A stretch of 64,000 nt of DNA. Source: Hallella mizrahii. Lineage in GTDB: Bacteria; Bacteroidota; Bacteroidia; Bacteroidales; Bacteroidaceae. Below, in pieces: positions 8,213 through 17,014 of this stretch. The DNA lies in contig NZ_VUNG01000015.1 of the NCBI RefSeq assembly GCF_009695775.1, forward strand, positions 1-64,000. The letters are read 5' to 3'. The translations under genes and the position numbers were made by a program. Under the pieces are notes generated by a model. That model was given only the letters and a program-made list of their open reading frames with translations. It had not been told where the DNA came from and did not search any database. The first letter of the stretch is position 1. Every line of letters starts with the position of its first letter.

Positions 8213-8497
8213 TTAATTATGCGGGGAGGTACAGCGGATGACGCTCAGTACCCTCCTTGACGAGTCTGCCTTCCCCCCAGAAACTGCGTTATCCATTACT
8301 TGGTTTTGTACTCGCTCAGGCCGAACAGGGTGCACATCGTCTGGCGCGTGATGTAACGATGCTGGGCAAGGGCTTTGGATCTCTTTCTCCAGTTGCTCGG
8401 CAGTCATTGCCGCCTTGCTTCTTAGTTGTATGTAAGCTCTTTCCTGGCCGGTACCTTGGGAGTTGGCAATAGTGTGTATCTCGTAATTGATTTCCAT
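8213..8497 (-). pseudogene. Decayed HU/IHF-like DNA-binding protein gene
   Basis: The first 40 codons read MEINYEIHTIANSQGTGQER... up to AMTAEQLEKEI, the usual opening of the Bacteroidota HU-related family (TIGR01201-like). The natural continuation is in another frame: ALAQHRYITRQTMCTLFGLSEY, then a TAA. A further shift at a G6 run (plus strand CCCCCC 8274-8279) gives FLGEGRLVKEG. At least two frameshifts and one stop therefore separate segments that together look like one HU-like domain. A 94-residue open frame exists in the first frame but its second half is not protein-like. The promoter is still visible: TATCTTTG at 8530-8523 with TTTG 18 bp upstream. It could be a sequencing error in the homopolymer, but two separate lesions argue for decay. 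Confidence 0.5.
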
Positions 8498-8601
8498 TTG
8501 TATCTTTGACGATTATTTGGCGCAAAGATAATCAAACTTGGTGAGAAACAAAAGTGATATGCTTAAAAAAGAGACTTGTTGACGCGAGAAGGCTTCTCTT
8601 A

Positions 8602-8693
8602 TTATCCGTGACGGTCGTTTTGGTTATACGTGGCGAATGCCGAGGATATGCAGAGCGACCGCCACAGATAACCGTAGCGACCGCCACGGATAA
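8602..8693. repeat. 92-bp two-tier inverted repeat in the hemE-downstream gap
   Basis: Outer arms TTATCCGTGACGGTCG (8602-8617) and CGACCGCCACGGATAA (8678-8693) are complementary at 15 of 16 positions. Inner arms GGTTATACGTGGCG (8622-8635) and CGCCACAGATAACC pair at 12 of 14. The inner and outer arms are themselves copies of one 14-16 bp unit, so the structure holds two direct and two inverted copies. The rest of 8498-8863 holds a 23-codon frame with a strong ribosome site at 8812 (see findings). Confidence 0.7.
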
Positions 8694-8863
8694 TCGCGAA
8701 ATCACGCTGTCTGTATTTTGAAACGTTAACGGTGGTCAGGTCACAGGCTATAACCATTGAAGTATCGCAACTTTGTAATCAAAAACGACATAAGAGGAGC
8801 AGGAGATATTTATGAGTAAGCATCCAGAAGCATCATGTGATGCCAAAGCCGCATGGCGGTTTG

Positions 8864-9898
8864 TCACCAATGGGCCTGTTTGACCCAATTGACGACAAAC
8901 GCCACGTTCTCCGCTGGAATGTCCTTTGTCAGTCCATGTCCGAGATTGAATATCCAGCGTGGATGCCGGCGGAAAAAGGAAATGTATTGTTCGAGGTGAC
9001 GGGCTATGACAGGTTTGGACGCGTGCAGCAGACGTGGATCCATGTTGCCCTGCAAGCCCATGGAGGGATGGAGCAGGGAGCAGGCCTCGTCGAGGGATGT
9101 CTGCCAGTCTATGCTGACGGTATCGCAGACATCGGGAGTGATCATCGGCAGACCGGCACCAATGCCTTTGGGAAAGAAAATGGTGGGCACTCCTAATGAG
9201 CGGACAGCCGACAGAATACGTCTGACCGAGGGAAGGAAGAGTTCGCGATAGAGATTGTCGGGCACTACTCCGGCAAAAGACTCGAAGAGTTGGAAGACTT
9301 CTATGCCATGCTGAACCTGACCTGTGGCGTAGATGATGCTCATCTCGGTGAAAGCATCCACAAGGAGCTCGGTAGTCCGGCGATGGGTATAGAAATATTT
9401 CACGGCCTCCGTAAATCCGTCTTTGCTGCCATTACCCTGAAGCATGTAGCAAAGGCAGGTGAGCGGACCTCCGCAGAAACCGATGAGGGGCACCACCCCG
9501 TGCCGCTTTTTCTGGAAGCTGTCTATGGTGCGGAACGACTGCTCCAATATAGAGGTGTCGGTTTTTAACCTGCTGCAAGGGTCGTCGTAGCTTAGCAATG
9601 GGCGAGGCATCTGTGGCCCTTGTCTCGTCCATTCTACTTGCAAGCCCATTGCCATGGGGACTATCAGTATGTCGCTGAAAAGAATAGCAGCATCCACTCC
9701 CCACGTGTCTACGGGCAGTAGTGTCACCGTGGCGGCCAAGTCGGCATTAGCCATGAGTTTCTTAAATCCGTACTGGGCTGAAAGCTCCCGGTAGCGGGGC
9801 AGCACACGTCCTGCTTGTCGCATGAGCCACACGGGCGGACGCGACACCTCCCGACCGCAAAGCGTGTCGAGCAATAGTGTATTTCTTAGTTTTTCCAT
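8864..9898 (-). CDS. hemE: Uroporphyrinogen decarboxylase
   Basis: 344 residues from ATG 9898 (MEKLRNTLLL). It decarboxylates the four acetate side chains of uroporphyrinogen III to give coproporphyrinogen III in the cytoplasm. Seen: RPPVWLMRQAGRVLPRYREL (about 20-40), the substrate-binding signature, and IGFCGGPLTCLCYML, corresponding to the second family signature. SFAGVVP, FPKGIGAGLPM and the final FNLGHGLTKDIPAENV are also typical. The promoter -7 box ends only 8 bp before the ATG, so the mRNA is probably nearly leaderless. The promoter contains the shared AATCCT-N8-AGGATT operator. It is transcribed away from the TonB receptor gene. Confidence 0.97.
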   Translation of the reverse strand: MEKLRNTLLLDTLCGREVSRPPVWLMRQAGRVLPRYRELSAQYGFKKLMANADLAATVTLLPVDTWGVDAAILFSDILIVPMAMGLQVEWTRQGPQMPRPLLSYDDPCSRLKTDTSILEQSFRTIDSFQKKRHGVVPLIGFCGGPLTCLCYMLQGNGSKDGFTEAVKYFYTHRRTTELLVDAFTEMSIIYATGQVQHGIEVFQLFESFAGVVPDNLYRELFLPSVRRILSAVRSLGVPTIFFPKGIGAGLPMITPDVCDTVSIDWQTSLDEACSLLHPSMGLQGNMDPRLLHASKPVIARHLEQYISFFRRHPRWIFNLGHGLTKDIPAENVAFVVNWVKQAHW

Positions 9899-9905
9899 CG
9901 AACCA

Positions 9906-9937
9906 CAAAAATAATGACTTCCCTGGAGACATACAAT
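9906..9937 (-). promoter_or_regulatory. hemE promoter, ATTG-N20-TATTTTTG
   Basis: On the minus strand ATTG (9937-9934) acts as the -33 box, then 20 bp, then a perfect -7 TATTTTTG (9913-9906). The -33 box is the end of the palindromic operator 9935-9954. Start of transcription would be near 9902, four bases before the ATG. Confidence 0.75.
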
Positions 9938-9954
9938 CCTCACTTATAAGGATT
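9935..9954. promoter_or_regulatory. Palindromic operator, copy 1 (hemE side)
   Basis: AATCCT, 8 bp, AGGATT: a perfect 6-bp inverted repeat. On the minus strand its last bases form the -33 box of hemE. Related copies sit at 9976-9995 and 17012-17031 in the same position relative to two other promoters. Confidence 0.75.
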
Positions 9955-9975
9955 TTCATACTGACTGTCTTGCAA

Positions 9976-9995
9976 TTTCCTTATAAATTAGGATT
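9976..9995. promoter_or_regulatory. Palindromic operator, copy 2 (TonB receptor side)
   Basis: TTTCCT, TATAAATT, AGGATT. The right arm and centre match the other two copies; the left arm differs at two positions. Its end overlaps the ATTG -33 box (9993-9996) of the TonB receptor promoter. Copies 1 and 2 together form a larger inverted repeat across the divergent region. Confidence 0.7.
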
Positions 9996-10024
9996 GTATG
10001 GGAAATATCTTTCAAGTATCTTTG
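9993..10024 (+). promoter_or_regulatory. Promoter of the TonB receptor/permease operon
   Basis: ATTG at 9993-9996, 20 bp, then a perfect TATCTTTG at 10017-10024. Expected transcript start is near 10028, giving a 35-nt leader. Layout is the same as for hemE and hemN. Confidence 0.75.
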
Positions 10025-10062
10025 CAGCCACACAACGAAATGAACTAACAAAACCATACACG

Positions 10063-12120
10063 ATGTTCAACGAGATACTTTTATTATCACTTTCACTAAA
10101 TGCTACACCCGACACGCCGGTAGACACCACTACATATAAAAAGGTGGATCTGGGCGAGGTAGTGGTCACAGATTACAAGCAAAACCGCAGAAACCTCACG
10201 ATGACAGCCATGTCGCGCGTTGACAGCCGGCTGCTGCAAGACCAGCAGGTGGTCAGTATCAAGGAACTGTCGGCTGTCGTGCCCAACTTCTTTATGCCCG
10301 ATTATGGCTCGCGTGCCAACACACCTGTCTATATCCGAGGCATCGGTGCCAAGTCAAAAGGCTCTGCTGTAGGCTTCTATGTGGATGGCGTGCCGCACTA
10401 TGAGTCGTCAGCTTTCGATATAGACCTGAGCGACATTGCCGCCATTGACGTGCTCCGCGGCCCTCAAGGCACACTCTACGGACGCAACGCCATAGCCGGC
10501 ATCATCAACGTATATACCCACAATCCACTCGAATACCAGAACACACGCGTCAAAGTGGGATACGGCAAGTACAACGACGTGACCGCGCAGATGTCCAACT
10601 ATACGAAATTGAATCCTCATTTCGGCTTCAGCGTAGCTGGATCGTACCATCACAACGACGGCATGTTCTACAACGCATACCTTAAAGATAAGGCTGACGA
10701 CATAGACGAGGGAGAAGGACGCATCGGCCTTTACTGGAAACCGACTGACCGTTGGTACCTCCGACTGAACAGTACGCTGTCGTATAGCGATCAGGGCGGA
10801 TACCCATACGCTCCTTACAACGTGGAGAGAAACAGACTGGAGGATATCAACTACAACCGTTACAGCCTCTTCCGGCGACTCATCTCTTCCACGGGATTCA
10901 ACGCGCGCTACACCAACGACCGTATCAGCTTCAACAGCCAAAGCTGTTTCCAATATATCAAGTCGCACCAGGCTATCGATCAGGACTTCACCATCGAGGA
11001 TAAGTCATTTGTCGAGAACAACTATCACGAGCGCATGTATTCGCAGGAGTTCACATTGAAGTCTAACAACGACTCCCGTTACCAGTGGATTACTGGCCTT
11101 TTTGGCATGACGATGCAGGTCGACCAGTTCATACAGAACAATGCCTTCTCGGCCGGCACCGCCACTCCCACCGACAATGTCAATCCCAAATCATCGCTGG
11201 CATTCTACCACCAGAGCTCTTATAACATTTGGCGGGGACTGTCGGCCACTGCCGGCGTGCGTTTTGATTATGAACACTCCAAGTCGGACTATCACCGCGA
11301 GAAACTCAACCTCGGCACAGGTGCTTCCTCACCGATGCTCGATTTTCACAGCACCGCCAACTTCCGGCAGTTCACCCCGAAATTCACCTTGCAATACCTC
11401 ACAACCCATCGCTTTCTCTACTATGCAAGCATCACACGCGGCTACAAGCCCGGTGGATTCAACGAGAGTGCCAAGGAAGCTAATGAGCGTTCCTATGATC
11501 CGGAGTACAGCTGGAACTATGAGGTTGGCGCACGTACCGTTTTTCTCAATGGACGGCTGACGGCTGAGTTTGACATCTTCTATATCGACTGGCGTGACAT
11601 GCAGGCTACCTATACCATTCTGGGACAGGGCAACCTCATCACCAACGCGGCGCATGCCAACAGCAAGGGCGCGGAACTGGCGGTGGCCTATCGGCCGCTG
11701 AAGGGATTGCTGTTCAACCTGAACTATGGCTACACCTACGCCACATACCTCGACTATAAGAAAAGTGAGAAGCAAGACTACACCGGCAACCGGCTGCCCA
11801 TGGTGCCCAGCCACACACTGGCCGCAAATGGCAGTTATACACTGGAGCCGGCTGGATGTCTCGACAGAGTGACAATCAGTGCCGGCATGACGGGATTGGG
11901 ACGCATCTACTGGGCCGACGACAATGTGGTGAGCCAGAACTTCTACGCCACGGTCAATGCTAAGGTGAGTCTCACAAAGGGTATCGTCACTTGGGACTTC
12001 TGGGGGAAAAACCTCACCGATACCCGTTATATGGCCTACGGCTTCAAGTCTTCAAAGGGCAACTATGCTCAAAAGGGTAAGCCACTGACTTTCGGCACGT
12101 CGGTCAGCGTCAATTTCTAA
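10063..12120 (+). CDS. TonB-dependent outer-membrane receptor, siderophore/heme type
   Basis: 685 residues. ATG 10063 follows the promoter by 39 bp; the longer upstream frame overlaps promoter and operator and is rejected. A short signal-like hydrophobic start (FNEILLLSLSL) leads to a TonB box GEVVVTDY (about 31-38). The plug domain has IKELSAVVPNFFMPDYG, VYIRGIGAKS, GFYVDGVPHY and IDVLRGPQGTLYGRNAIAGIINVYT. The rest is a beta-barrel that ends in an aromatic strand, ...VSVNF, as needed for outer-membrane insertion. It lacks the N-terminal carboxypeptidase-like domain of SusC proteins, and the plug is of the FyuA/FpvA siderophore type. Co-transcribed with the permease 31 bp downstream. The ligand is inferred, not shown. 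Confidence 0.9.
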   Translation: MFNEILLLSLSLNATPDTPVDTTTYKKVDLGEVVVTDYKQNRRNLTMTAMSRVDSRLLQDQQVVSIKELSAVVPNFFMPDYGSRANTPVYIRGIGAKSKGSAVGFYVDGVPHYESSAFDIDLSDIAAIDVLRGPQGTLYGRNAIAGIINVYTHNPLEYQNTRVKVGYGKYNDVTAQMSNYTKLNPHFGFSVAGSYHHNDGMFYNAYLKDKADDIDEGEGRIGLYWKPTDRWYLRLNSTLSYSDQGGYPYAPYNVERNRLEDINYNRYSLFRRLISSTGFNARYTNDRISFNSQSCFQYIKSHQAIDQDFTIEDKSFVENNYHERMYSQEFTLKSNNDSRYQWITGLFGMTMQVDQFIQNNAFSAGTATPTDNVNPKSSLAFYHQSSYNIWRGLSATAGVRFDYEHSKSDYHREKLNLGTGASSPMLDFHSTANFRQFTPKFTLQYLTTHRFLYYASITRGYKPGGFNESAKEANERSYDPEYSWNYEVGARTVFLNGRLTAEFDIFYIDWRDMQATYTILGQGNLITNAAHANSKGAELAVAYRPLKGLLFNLNYGYTYATYLDYKKSEKQDYTGNRLPMVPSHTLAANGSYTLEPAGCLDRVTISAGMTGLGRIYWADDNVVSQNFYATVNAKVSLTKGIVTWDFWGKNLTDTRYMAYGFKSSKGNYAQKGKPLTFGTSVSVNF

Positions 12121-12151
12121 TCAAACACAGACTTTTCTTCGCTTATCTCAC

Positions 12152-13426
12152 ATGAAACATATAGAAGACCAAACTGTCTGTACGATGGCACCGGCCAAAG
12201 GATCTGATGCCAGAACGCTCAATCTCTCTACGTTCCTGTGTCTGTATATTTCCCAGTTCGTACCACAGTCGTTCCTCATGACAACTTTGCAAGTCACCAT
12301 GCGGCAAGGGCATTATGATCTGCAGACCATCGGCCTGCTCCACTTAGTGAGGCTGCCCTGGCTGCTCAAGTTTCTATGGTCGCCCTATATCGACCGTCAC
12401 TGTCTGACGGTGGCCGACTACAAGAAGACCATCATCTCCACCGAACTGGTATATGCCCTCGCGCTGGTCTGCGCAGGCTTTTTCGATGTGAAGACAAATC
12501 TGATGCTCGTCCTTGTTCTCGTCTTCATCTCTATGATGGCGTCGGCCACGCAAGACATTGCTACCGACGCACTGGCTATCCTCTCATTCAAAAGACGGGA
12601 TCAGAGCTTGGTCAACAGTATGCAGTCGATGGGAAGCTTTGGCGGCACGCTGGTTGGTGGCGGTCTGCTGCTGATGGTGCTGCACCATTATGGCTGGCAT
12701 GTGGTGGTGCCCTGTCTGGGCATGTTTGTTGTCTGTATGCTCATCCCGTTGGTGCTCAACAAGCATATCAGGATAGAGGAAGGACAAAAGACCAAGGAGC
12801 GTGCACGTCCTTCGGACTTTATATGGTTTTTCTCCCGTCGCAGCATTCTGCCGCAACTAGGCTTTCTTCTGCTTTTCTATATGGGAATCATCGGCATACT
12901 CTCTACTGTCCGTCCCTTTCTTGTTGACCAGGGCTACGATATGAAGGAGATCGGTTTCCTCACGGGCATTCTGGGCACTTCGGTTTCTTTTGTCATGGCC
13001 TGGTTCTCCGGCGTGTTGGTGCGCAGGGTAGGGATTGCAAAAGTGCGTCTGACGATTGCGGCCCTCATTGTCTTTGGCCCTCTCTACTTTCTTGTCACCA
13101 GTTTTCTGCCGTTTAATATCGTAGTATATGTCATCGGTATGCTTTATGTCAAGGCCTGTTACGGACTGGCCACGGTGGTGGTCTATACCTCTGCCATGCA
13201 GATGGTACGCCCGGGACGTGAGGGCACCGACTTCACTATACAGGTGGTTATCACCCATCTCAGCGGACTGCTCATTGCTGTTGCTTCTGGCAGTATCGGC
13301 AAATATTTCGACTATCAGGGAGTGTACGTGACCGAGACCGCTATCGCCTTGCTTAGTTTCTTCTATGTCCTGATACTGTTCAGACCCAAGAAAGATGGTC
13401 TTTCAGATATGCGGCAAACTCTGTGA
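12152..13426 (+). CDS. MFS permease, AmpG / RhtX-FptX siderophore-type
   Basis: 424 residues with about 12 membrane helices. The motif LPWLLKFLWSPYIDR (residues 68-82) is the mark of the AmpG-like MFS group, which includes the RhtX/FptX permeases that carry ferric siderophores across the inner membrane. ATQDIATDALAI and the Gly-rich SMGSFGGTLVGGGLLL also fit. It lies 31 bp after the TonB receptor gene, so receptor and permease form an uptake pair, and the operon promoter shares an operator with heme synthesis genes. AmpG itself imports muropeptides; the genetic context favours siderophore or another iron source. The 3' end overlaps hemD by 47 bp on the opposite strand. Confidence 0.88.
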   Translation: MKHIEDQTVCTMAPAKGSDARTLNLSTFLCLYISQFVPQSFLMTTLQVTMRQGHYDLQTIGLLHLVRLPWLLKFLWSPYIDRHCLTVADYKKTIISTELVYALALVCAGFFDVKTNLMLVLVLVFISMMASATQDIATDALAILSFKRRDQSLVNSMQSMGSFGGTLVGGGLLLMVLHHYGWHVVVPCLGMFVVCMLIPLVLNKHIRIEEGQKTKERARPSDFIWFFSRRSILPQLGFLLLFYMGIIGILSTVRPFLVDQGYDMKEIGFLTGILGTSVSFVMAWFSGVLVRRVGIAKVRLTIAALIVFGPLYFLVTSFLPFNIVVYVIGMLYVKACYGLATVVVYTSAMQMVRPGREGTDFTIQVVITHLSGLLIAVASGSIGKYFDYQGVYVTETAIALLSFFYVLILFRPKKDGLSDMRQTL

Positions 13427-14186
13427 ATGAGTGATAACGGTCAGAGATGATATCGACCGGTAGTCCTTCGCTTTTCGCACACTTGGCTGTGTAGGGACCG
13501 AAGCAGGCTATTGGCGTGGAGCTAATAAGAGCCATGCCTTCGGGTGAGGTCTCTACAACTTTTCTGAGCACCTGGGCCTCGCCACCACTGGTTAGTGCCA
13601 CACAGTCTACGCCCTGCCGGATCAGTGTGTACACGGTTTGCCGTGTTGCGCTGTCGGCAGGGCGTGTGGTATAGGCCGGCACGTAGCACACTTCGCCGAC
13701 ACGGTTGCCTAAGGCCGTAAGAAAGTCGGGTACGGTAGGGGGCTCGCGCATCCCTACTACGCGGGGGCCAAGAACCCACACCCGCTTCTTGTCGGCATCG
13801 GGCCTCTCTCCCAGTGCCTTAACGATACCCATCAGACTCGGCTCACAGCCTGAGAGTCCTTGTGGCAGGCTCAACAACGCTGACATCCATGACGCGTCTT
13901 TGCCGATGGCTACGTATGTGGCAGCCGGCGGGAGTACGAGGCCCTGCCTTTGGCGCCACAGCGCAGTGGCTTCTATAGCTTTTCTGCTCGTAAAGACCAC
14001 TATGTCGTCATCGCCTATGGTCGGCAAACTCTTGTGTGCCTCGGCTGCCGTGTCAAGTTCTGTCTTTATCAGGGGCGCGGAGACAGGGGAGAAACTTGGC
14101 CCCGTCGGCCCCGACATGGTCAGCAGTGCGTCGCGAAAGCGGCGGGCATACCCTTCGGGTGCTGTTATCAGTATCTTTTTCTTCAT
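13380..14186 (-). CDS. hemD: Uroporphyrinogen-III synthase
   Basis: 268 residues from ATG 14186 (MKKKILITAPEGYARRFRDAL); the frame continues upstream into hemG but that part is not used. HemD closes and inverts ring D of hydroxymethylbilane. The family is poorly conserved; visible supports are IVFTSRKAIEATALW (family: FTSxxAV), the hinge around CYVPAYTTRP, and the DCVALTSGGEAQVLRKVVE segment (family: DxxxFTSxSAV). It is the last gene of hemN-hemG-hemD, one base after the hemG stop. It converges with and overlaps the permease gene by 47 bp, so read-through from either side would give antisense RNA. Confidence 0.85.
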   Translation of the reverse strand: MKKKILITAPEGYARRFRDALLTMSGPTGPSFSPVSAPLIKTELDTAAEAHKSLPTIGDDDIVVFTSRKAIEATALWRQRQGLVLPPAATYVAIGKDASWMSALLSLPQGLSGCEPSLMGIVKALGERPDADKKRVWVLGPRVVGMREPPTVPDFLTALGNRVGEVCYVPAYTTRPADSATRQTVYTLIRQGVDCVALTSGGEAQVLRKVVETSPEGMALISSTPIACFGPYTAKCAKSEGLPVDIISDRYHSFTEFAAYLKDHLSWV

Positions 14187-14187
14187 G

Positions 14188-15549
14188 CTATTTCTGGCAG
14201 ATGGCGTTGGCAACATCGACCGCTTGCTTGATTCTGTCGCCCATGCCGATGCCATCCTTGATATTGCCGGCAATATGCAGTGTGGGATATTGTGCTTGAA
14301 CAGTATCAATGGCGGTCAGACGGTCGTCGGTATTTTCCATGTATTGGGGGATGGCATGCGGATGTCGGAAGATGCGGATGAGGTCTGCTTGTTTGCCTTT
14401 TGGGAATTTCAGCATGTCATGGAGGGCTTTATTGGCAATCTCGGTCAGTTCCTCATCGGTCTTCTGTATGATTTCCGGATGGCGAACGCCCCCTAAGAAA
14501 CAAGCGAAAAGAGAGCCTCCCTGTGGTGCACGGCCGGTAAAGCAGGCCGACGGCATGAGGATGCCGAGCAGATCTTTGTGCTCCAACGAAGGTATCAAAC
14601 CGCCAAAGGCATTCCATTGTACGCCGCCGGTGTCGCGGAGTCCTACTGCGATTTCTACTACCGGTGCGTAGTAGAGATTGGAGAGTGTCTTCAGCTGCTT
14701 GTCCGGGAGAAAGGACAGTAGCGACGGAAGCGCATAGGCAGGACATGTTGTCACCACATGGTTGGCAATGATCTCGTTTGTTCCCCAGCTGACCTTCCAT
14801 TTGCCTGCCATCGGCTCCACACGTATGTTGTGGCATCCAAGGGTGATACGTTCGGTGCCGATGCACGTTCCTAAAGCTTCTATGAGTTGACCGAAACCTC
14901 CTTTCACCGAGAACACGGCCTTGGTGGCGCGTCGCTCCCTGTCAGTCTTTGGTTTGCGGGCCAGAGCCAGCGAGCCCCGTATGAAACTGCCATAGCGTTG
15001 TTCGAGCTGATAGAGTTTCGGCAGGGCCAGTCGGGTAGGCAGCCGGTAGGGATCTCCGGCATACACTCCCGATAGAAAAGGGTCTACGGCATAGTCAACA
15101 AACGACTTCCCGAGGCGTCGCTCGGCCAGTTCTCCTATGGTCTCGTTGGGGTTGGAGCCTCGTTTGCGAAACGGTTCGAAGAGAATGCGTAGCTTGTCTG
15201 ACATTGTGAACAAAGGTGTCGTCAGTGCGCTCAGCGGGCCGGCCGGCAGTGCGTGGAAGCGAGAGCCCTTCCAGATAAGGCGGCACTTGCTTGCCTCGGC
15301 TGCTTCTTCCGTCTCGCAGTGACCGCGGAGGTCGTCGAACAGTTCGGCCACCTCTGGATATTTCACTGTGCCCGTACTTGGCCCCTGTTCCATGATGAAG
15401 CCGTCGGCCTCTACCGTCTGCATGAGTCCGCCAATGCGGTTGTCGCGTTCCAGAATCTCCACGTCGTGCCCATTTTTCTTTAGTTGCCAGGCACAGGTCA
15501 GTCCCGTCAGTCCACCGCCAATGACGATGACCTCTCGATTTCGTTGCAT
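14188..15549 (-). CDS. hemG: Protoporphyrinogen oxidase, FAD-dependent (HemY-type)
   Basis: 453 residues. The N-terminal EVIVIGGGLTGLTCAWQLKKNGHDVEILERDNRIGG is an FAD-binding Rossmann motif (GxGxxG, then Glu). Further support: GFIMEQGPSTG (family: DxGPxxF/ G), FVDYAVDPFLSGVYAGDP, and the C-terminal LHIAGNIKDGIGMGDRIKQAVDVA, the second FAD motif. It removes six electrons from protoporphyrinogen IX. The family name hemG is used in many Bacteroidota annotations, although the protein is of the HemY flavin type and not the small E. coli HemG. It starts 1 bp after the hemN stop, so the three genes form one tight operon. Confidence 0.94.
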   Translation of the reverse strand: MQRNREVIVIGGGLTGLTCAWQLKKNGHDVEILERDNRIGGLMQTVEADGFIMEQGPSTGTVKYPEVAELFDDLRGHCETEEAAEASKCRLIWKGSRFHALPAGPLSALTTPLFTMSDKLRILFEPFRKRGSNPNETIGELAERRLGKSFVDYAVDPFLSGVYAGDPYRLPTRLALPKLYQLEQRYGSFIRGSLALARKPKTDRERRATKAVFSVKGGFGQLIEALGTCIGTERITLGCHNIRVEPMAGKWKVSWGTNEIIANHVVTTCPAYALPSLLSFLPDKQLKTLSNLYYAPVVEIAVGLRDTGGVQWNAFGGLIPSLEHKDLLGILMPSACFTGRAPQGGSLFACFLGGVRHPEIIQKTDEELTEIANKALHDMLKFPKGKQADLIRIFRHPHAIPQYMENTDDRLTAIDTVQAQYPTLHIAGNIKDGIGMGDRIKQAVDVANAICQK

Positions 15550-15550
15550 A

Positions 15551-16915
15551 CTATATTGGTTTTGAGAATTTCTTTGTAGTGTGTGACATCAGCGGGTCGA
15601 GAGCTGCCGCCACGTTGCGCACGAAAGGATTGCCCTCGCCGGTCATGACGATGCTGTCGGCAGTGTAGTGTAGCACGCCGTCGGCCTGCATGTCAGCCAG
15701 TATTGCCTCGTCGTAGCGTACGGTTTGCTTTATCTCTTCAGCATTCATCTTCAGCTCTGCGGCAAGCACGTTCCAATCAATGCGATAGTTGCACATCAGC
15801 ATCTCGATGACCTCGCGCACCACACGCTCCTGATGCGACAGCCTGTAGCCCCTGCTTACGGGTAGCCGTCCTTGAGCTATGGTCGACACATACTCCTCGA
15901 TCGATTTCGTGTTTTGGGCGTAGGCCGTGTCGAGTTGGCTGATGCCTGTGACACCGAAGGCGTAGACCTGACCTGTGGTGCGGCGAGTGCAGTATCCTTG
16001 AAAGTTGCGATGCAGTTGATGAGCCGTGAGTGCTGTGGCCAGTTCGTCGCCCGGGAGCACGAAGTGGTCAAGTCCCACACTGACATATCCGGCCTCATGC
16101 AAAGTCTGCTTAGCGTTTTGGAACATGAGTGCCTTGTCTTCCGGTGTGGGCAGTCCAGCCTTTTCGAGAATGAACTGACGCTTGAAGATCCAGGGACAAT
16201 GTCCGTAGCTGAATGTAGTTACACGGTCAGGACGAAGTGCTGCAGCCCGTTCGATGGACTGGTTGAAACTGTCTGGGGTTTGCCGGGGCAGACCGAAGAG
16301 GAAGTCCATGTTGATGTTGGCACCGGCTTCCCGCAGGATAGCCATAATCTCTTCTATCGGCAGCATGGCAGGCACCCGGTTGACCACTTTCAGCACCGTC
16401 TCATCGAAGTCTTGTATGCCCAGGCTGAAGCGGTTGAAGCCAGCCTTCACCAGTCCTTCCCAGTCCCGGTGCGACAGGTATCCAGGATGGCATTCGATGG
16501 CAATCTCGGGTTTGTCTATTGTGGGGAACAGGGAGAGCAAATGGTCGTTCAGCTCGTGCAACACTTTCACCGGCATGGCAGTAGGACTTCCGCCACCATA
16601 GTGTATCTGTGAGATCTTGCGGTGGCTGTCGATATGTGTGGCCACAAGGTCTATCTCGTGATGCAGGGCTTCGATATATGTATTCACCTGCTCATCTCGC
16701 TGCATGGGATACGAGTTGCAGCCGCAATAGTGGCACAGCTGTCGGCAGAATGGCATGTGGATGTAGAATGAAATGTTGTTCTGTCGGGCCCGGTTGCTTT
16801 CTGCTATTGCCTCCAAATACATTTCCTGGTCAAAAGTCGTGAAATAGTTGGCGGGCGGATAACTCGTGTAGCGTGGTACAGACACGTTGTACTTTTCTAT
16901 CAATTCTTTGTCCAT
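15551..16915 (-). CDS. hemN: Oxygen-independent coproporphyrinogen III oxidase
   Basis: 454 residues. A radical-SAM enzyme that oxidatively decarboxylates coproporphyrinogen III to protoporphyrinogen IX without oxygen. The 4Fe-4S motif CRQLCHYCGC is at residues 57-66 (C57, C61, C64, plus C66 as in true HemN). Also seen are YIHMPFC, the SAM-binding region IHYGGGSPTAMP and the start KYNVSVPRYTSYPP, which is typical of HemN and not of HemW. It is the first gene of the hemN-hemG-hemD operon. The leader is about 64 nt, from a promoter that carries the AATCCT-N8-AGGATA operator. Confidence 0.97.
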   Translation of the reverse strand: MDKELIEKYNVSVPRYTSYPPANYFTTFDQEMYLEAIAESNRARQNNISFYIHMPFCRQLCHYCGCNSYPMQRDEQVNTYIEALHHEIDLVATHIDSHRKISQIHYGGGSPTAMPVKVLHELNDHLLSLFPTIDKPEIAIECHPGYLSHRDWEGLVKAGFNRFSLGIQDFDETVLKVVNRVPAMLPIEEIMAILREAGANINMDFLFGLPRQTPDSFNQSIERAAALRPDRVTTFSYGHCPWIFKRQFILEKAGLPTPEDKALMFQNAKQTLHEAGYVSVGLDHFVLPGDELATALTAHQLHRNFQGYCTRRTTGQVYAFGVTGISQLDTAYAQNTKSIEEYVSTIAQGRLPVSRGYRLSHQERVVREVIEMLMCNYRIDWNVLAAELKMNAEEIKQTVRYDEAILADMQADGVLHYTADSIVMTGEGNPFVRNVAAALDPLMSHTTKKFSKPI

Positions 16916-16982
16916 TGGATAAAGTGTGTTAACGGGAAGGCAGTTCGTTGACAGGAATGCCTCCCTGTTTATTTTCGTAGTA

Positions 16983-17014
16983 CAAAGTTACGGCTTTTCT
17001 TTTTTCTTTGCAAT
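16983..17014 (-). promoter_or_regulatory. hemN operon promoter, ATTG-N20-TAACTTTG
   Basis: Minus strand: ATTG at 17014-17011 (end of the palindrome), 20 bp, then TAACTTTG at 16990-16983. Transcription should begin near 16979. Spacing is identical to the hemE and TonB receptor promoters. Confidence 0.75.
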
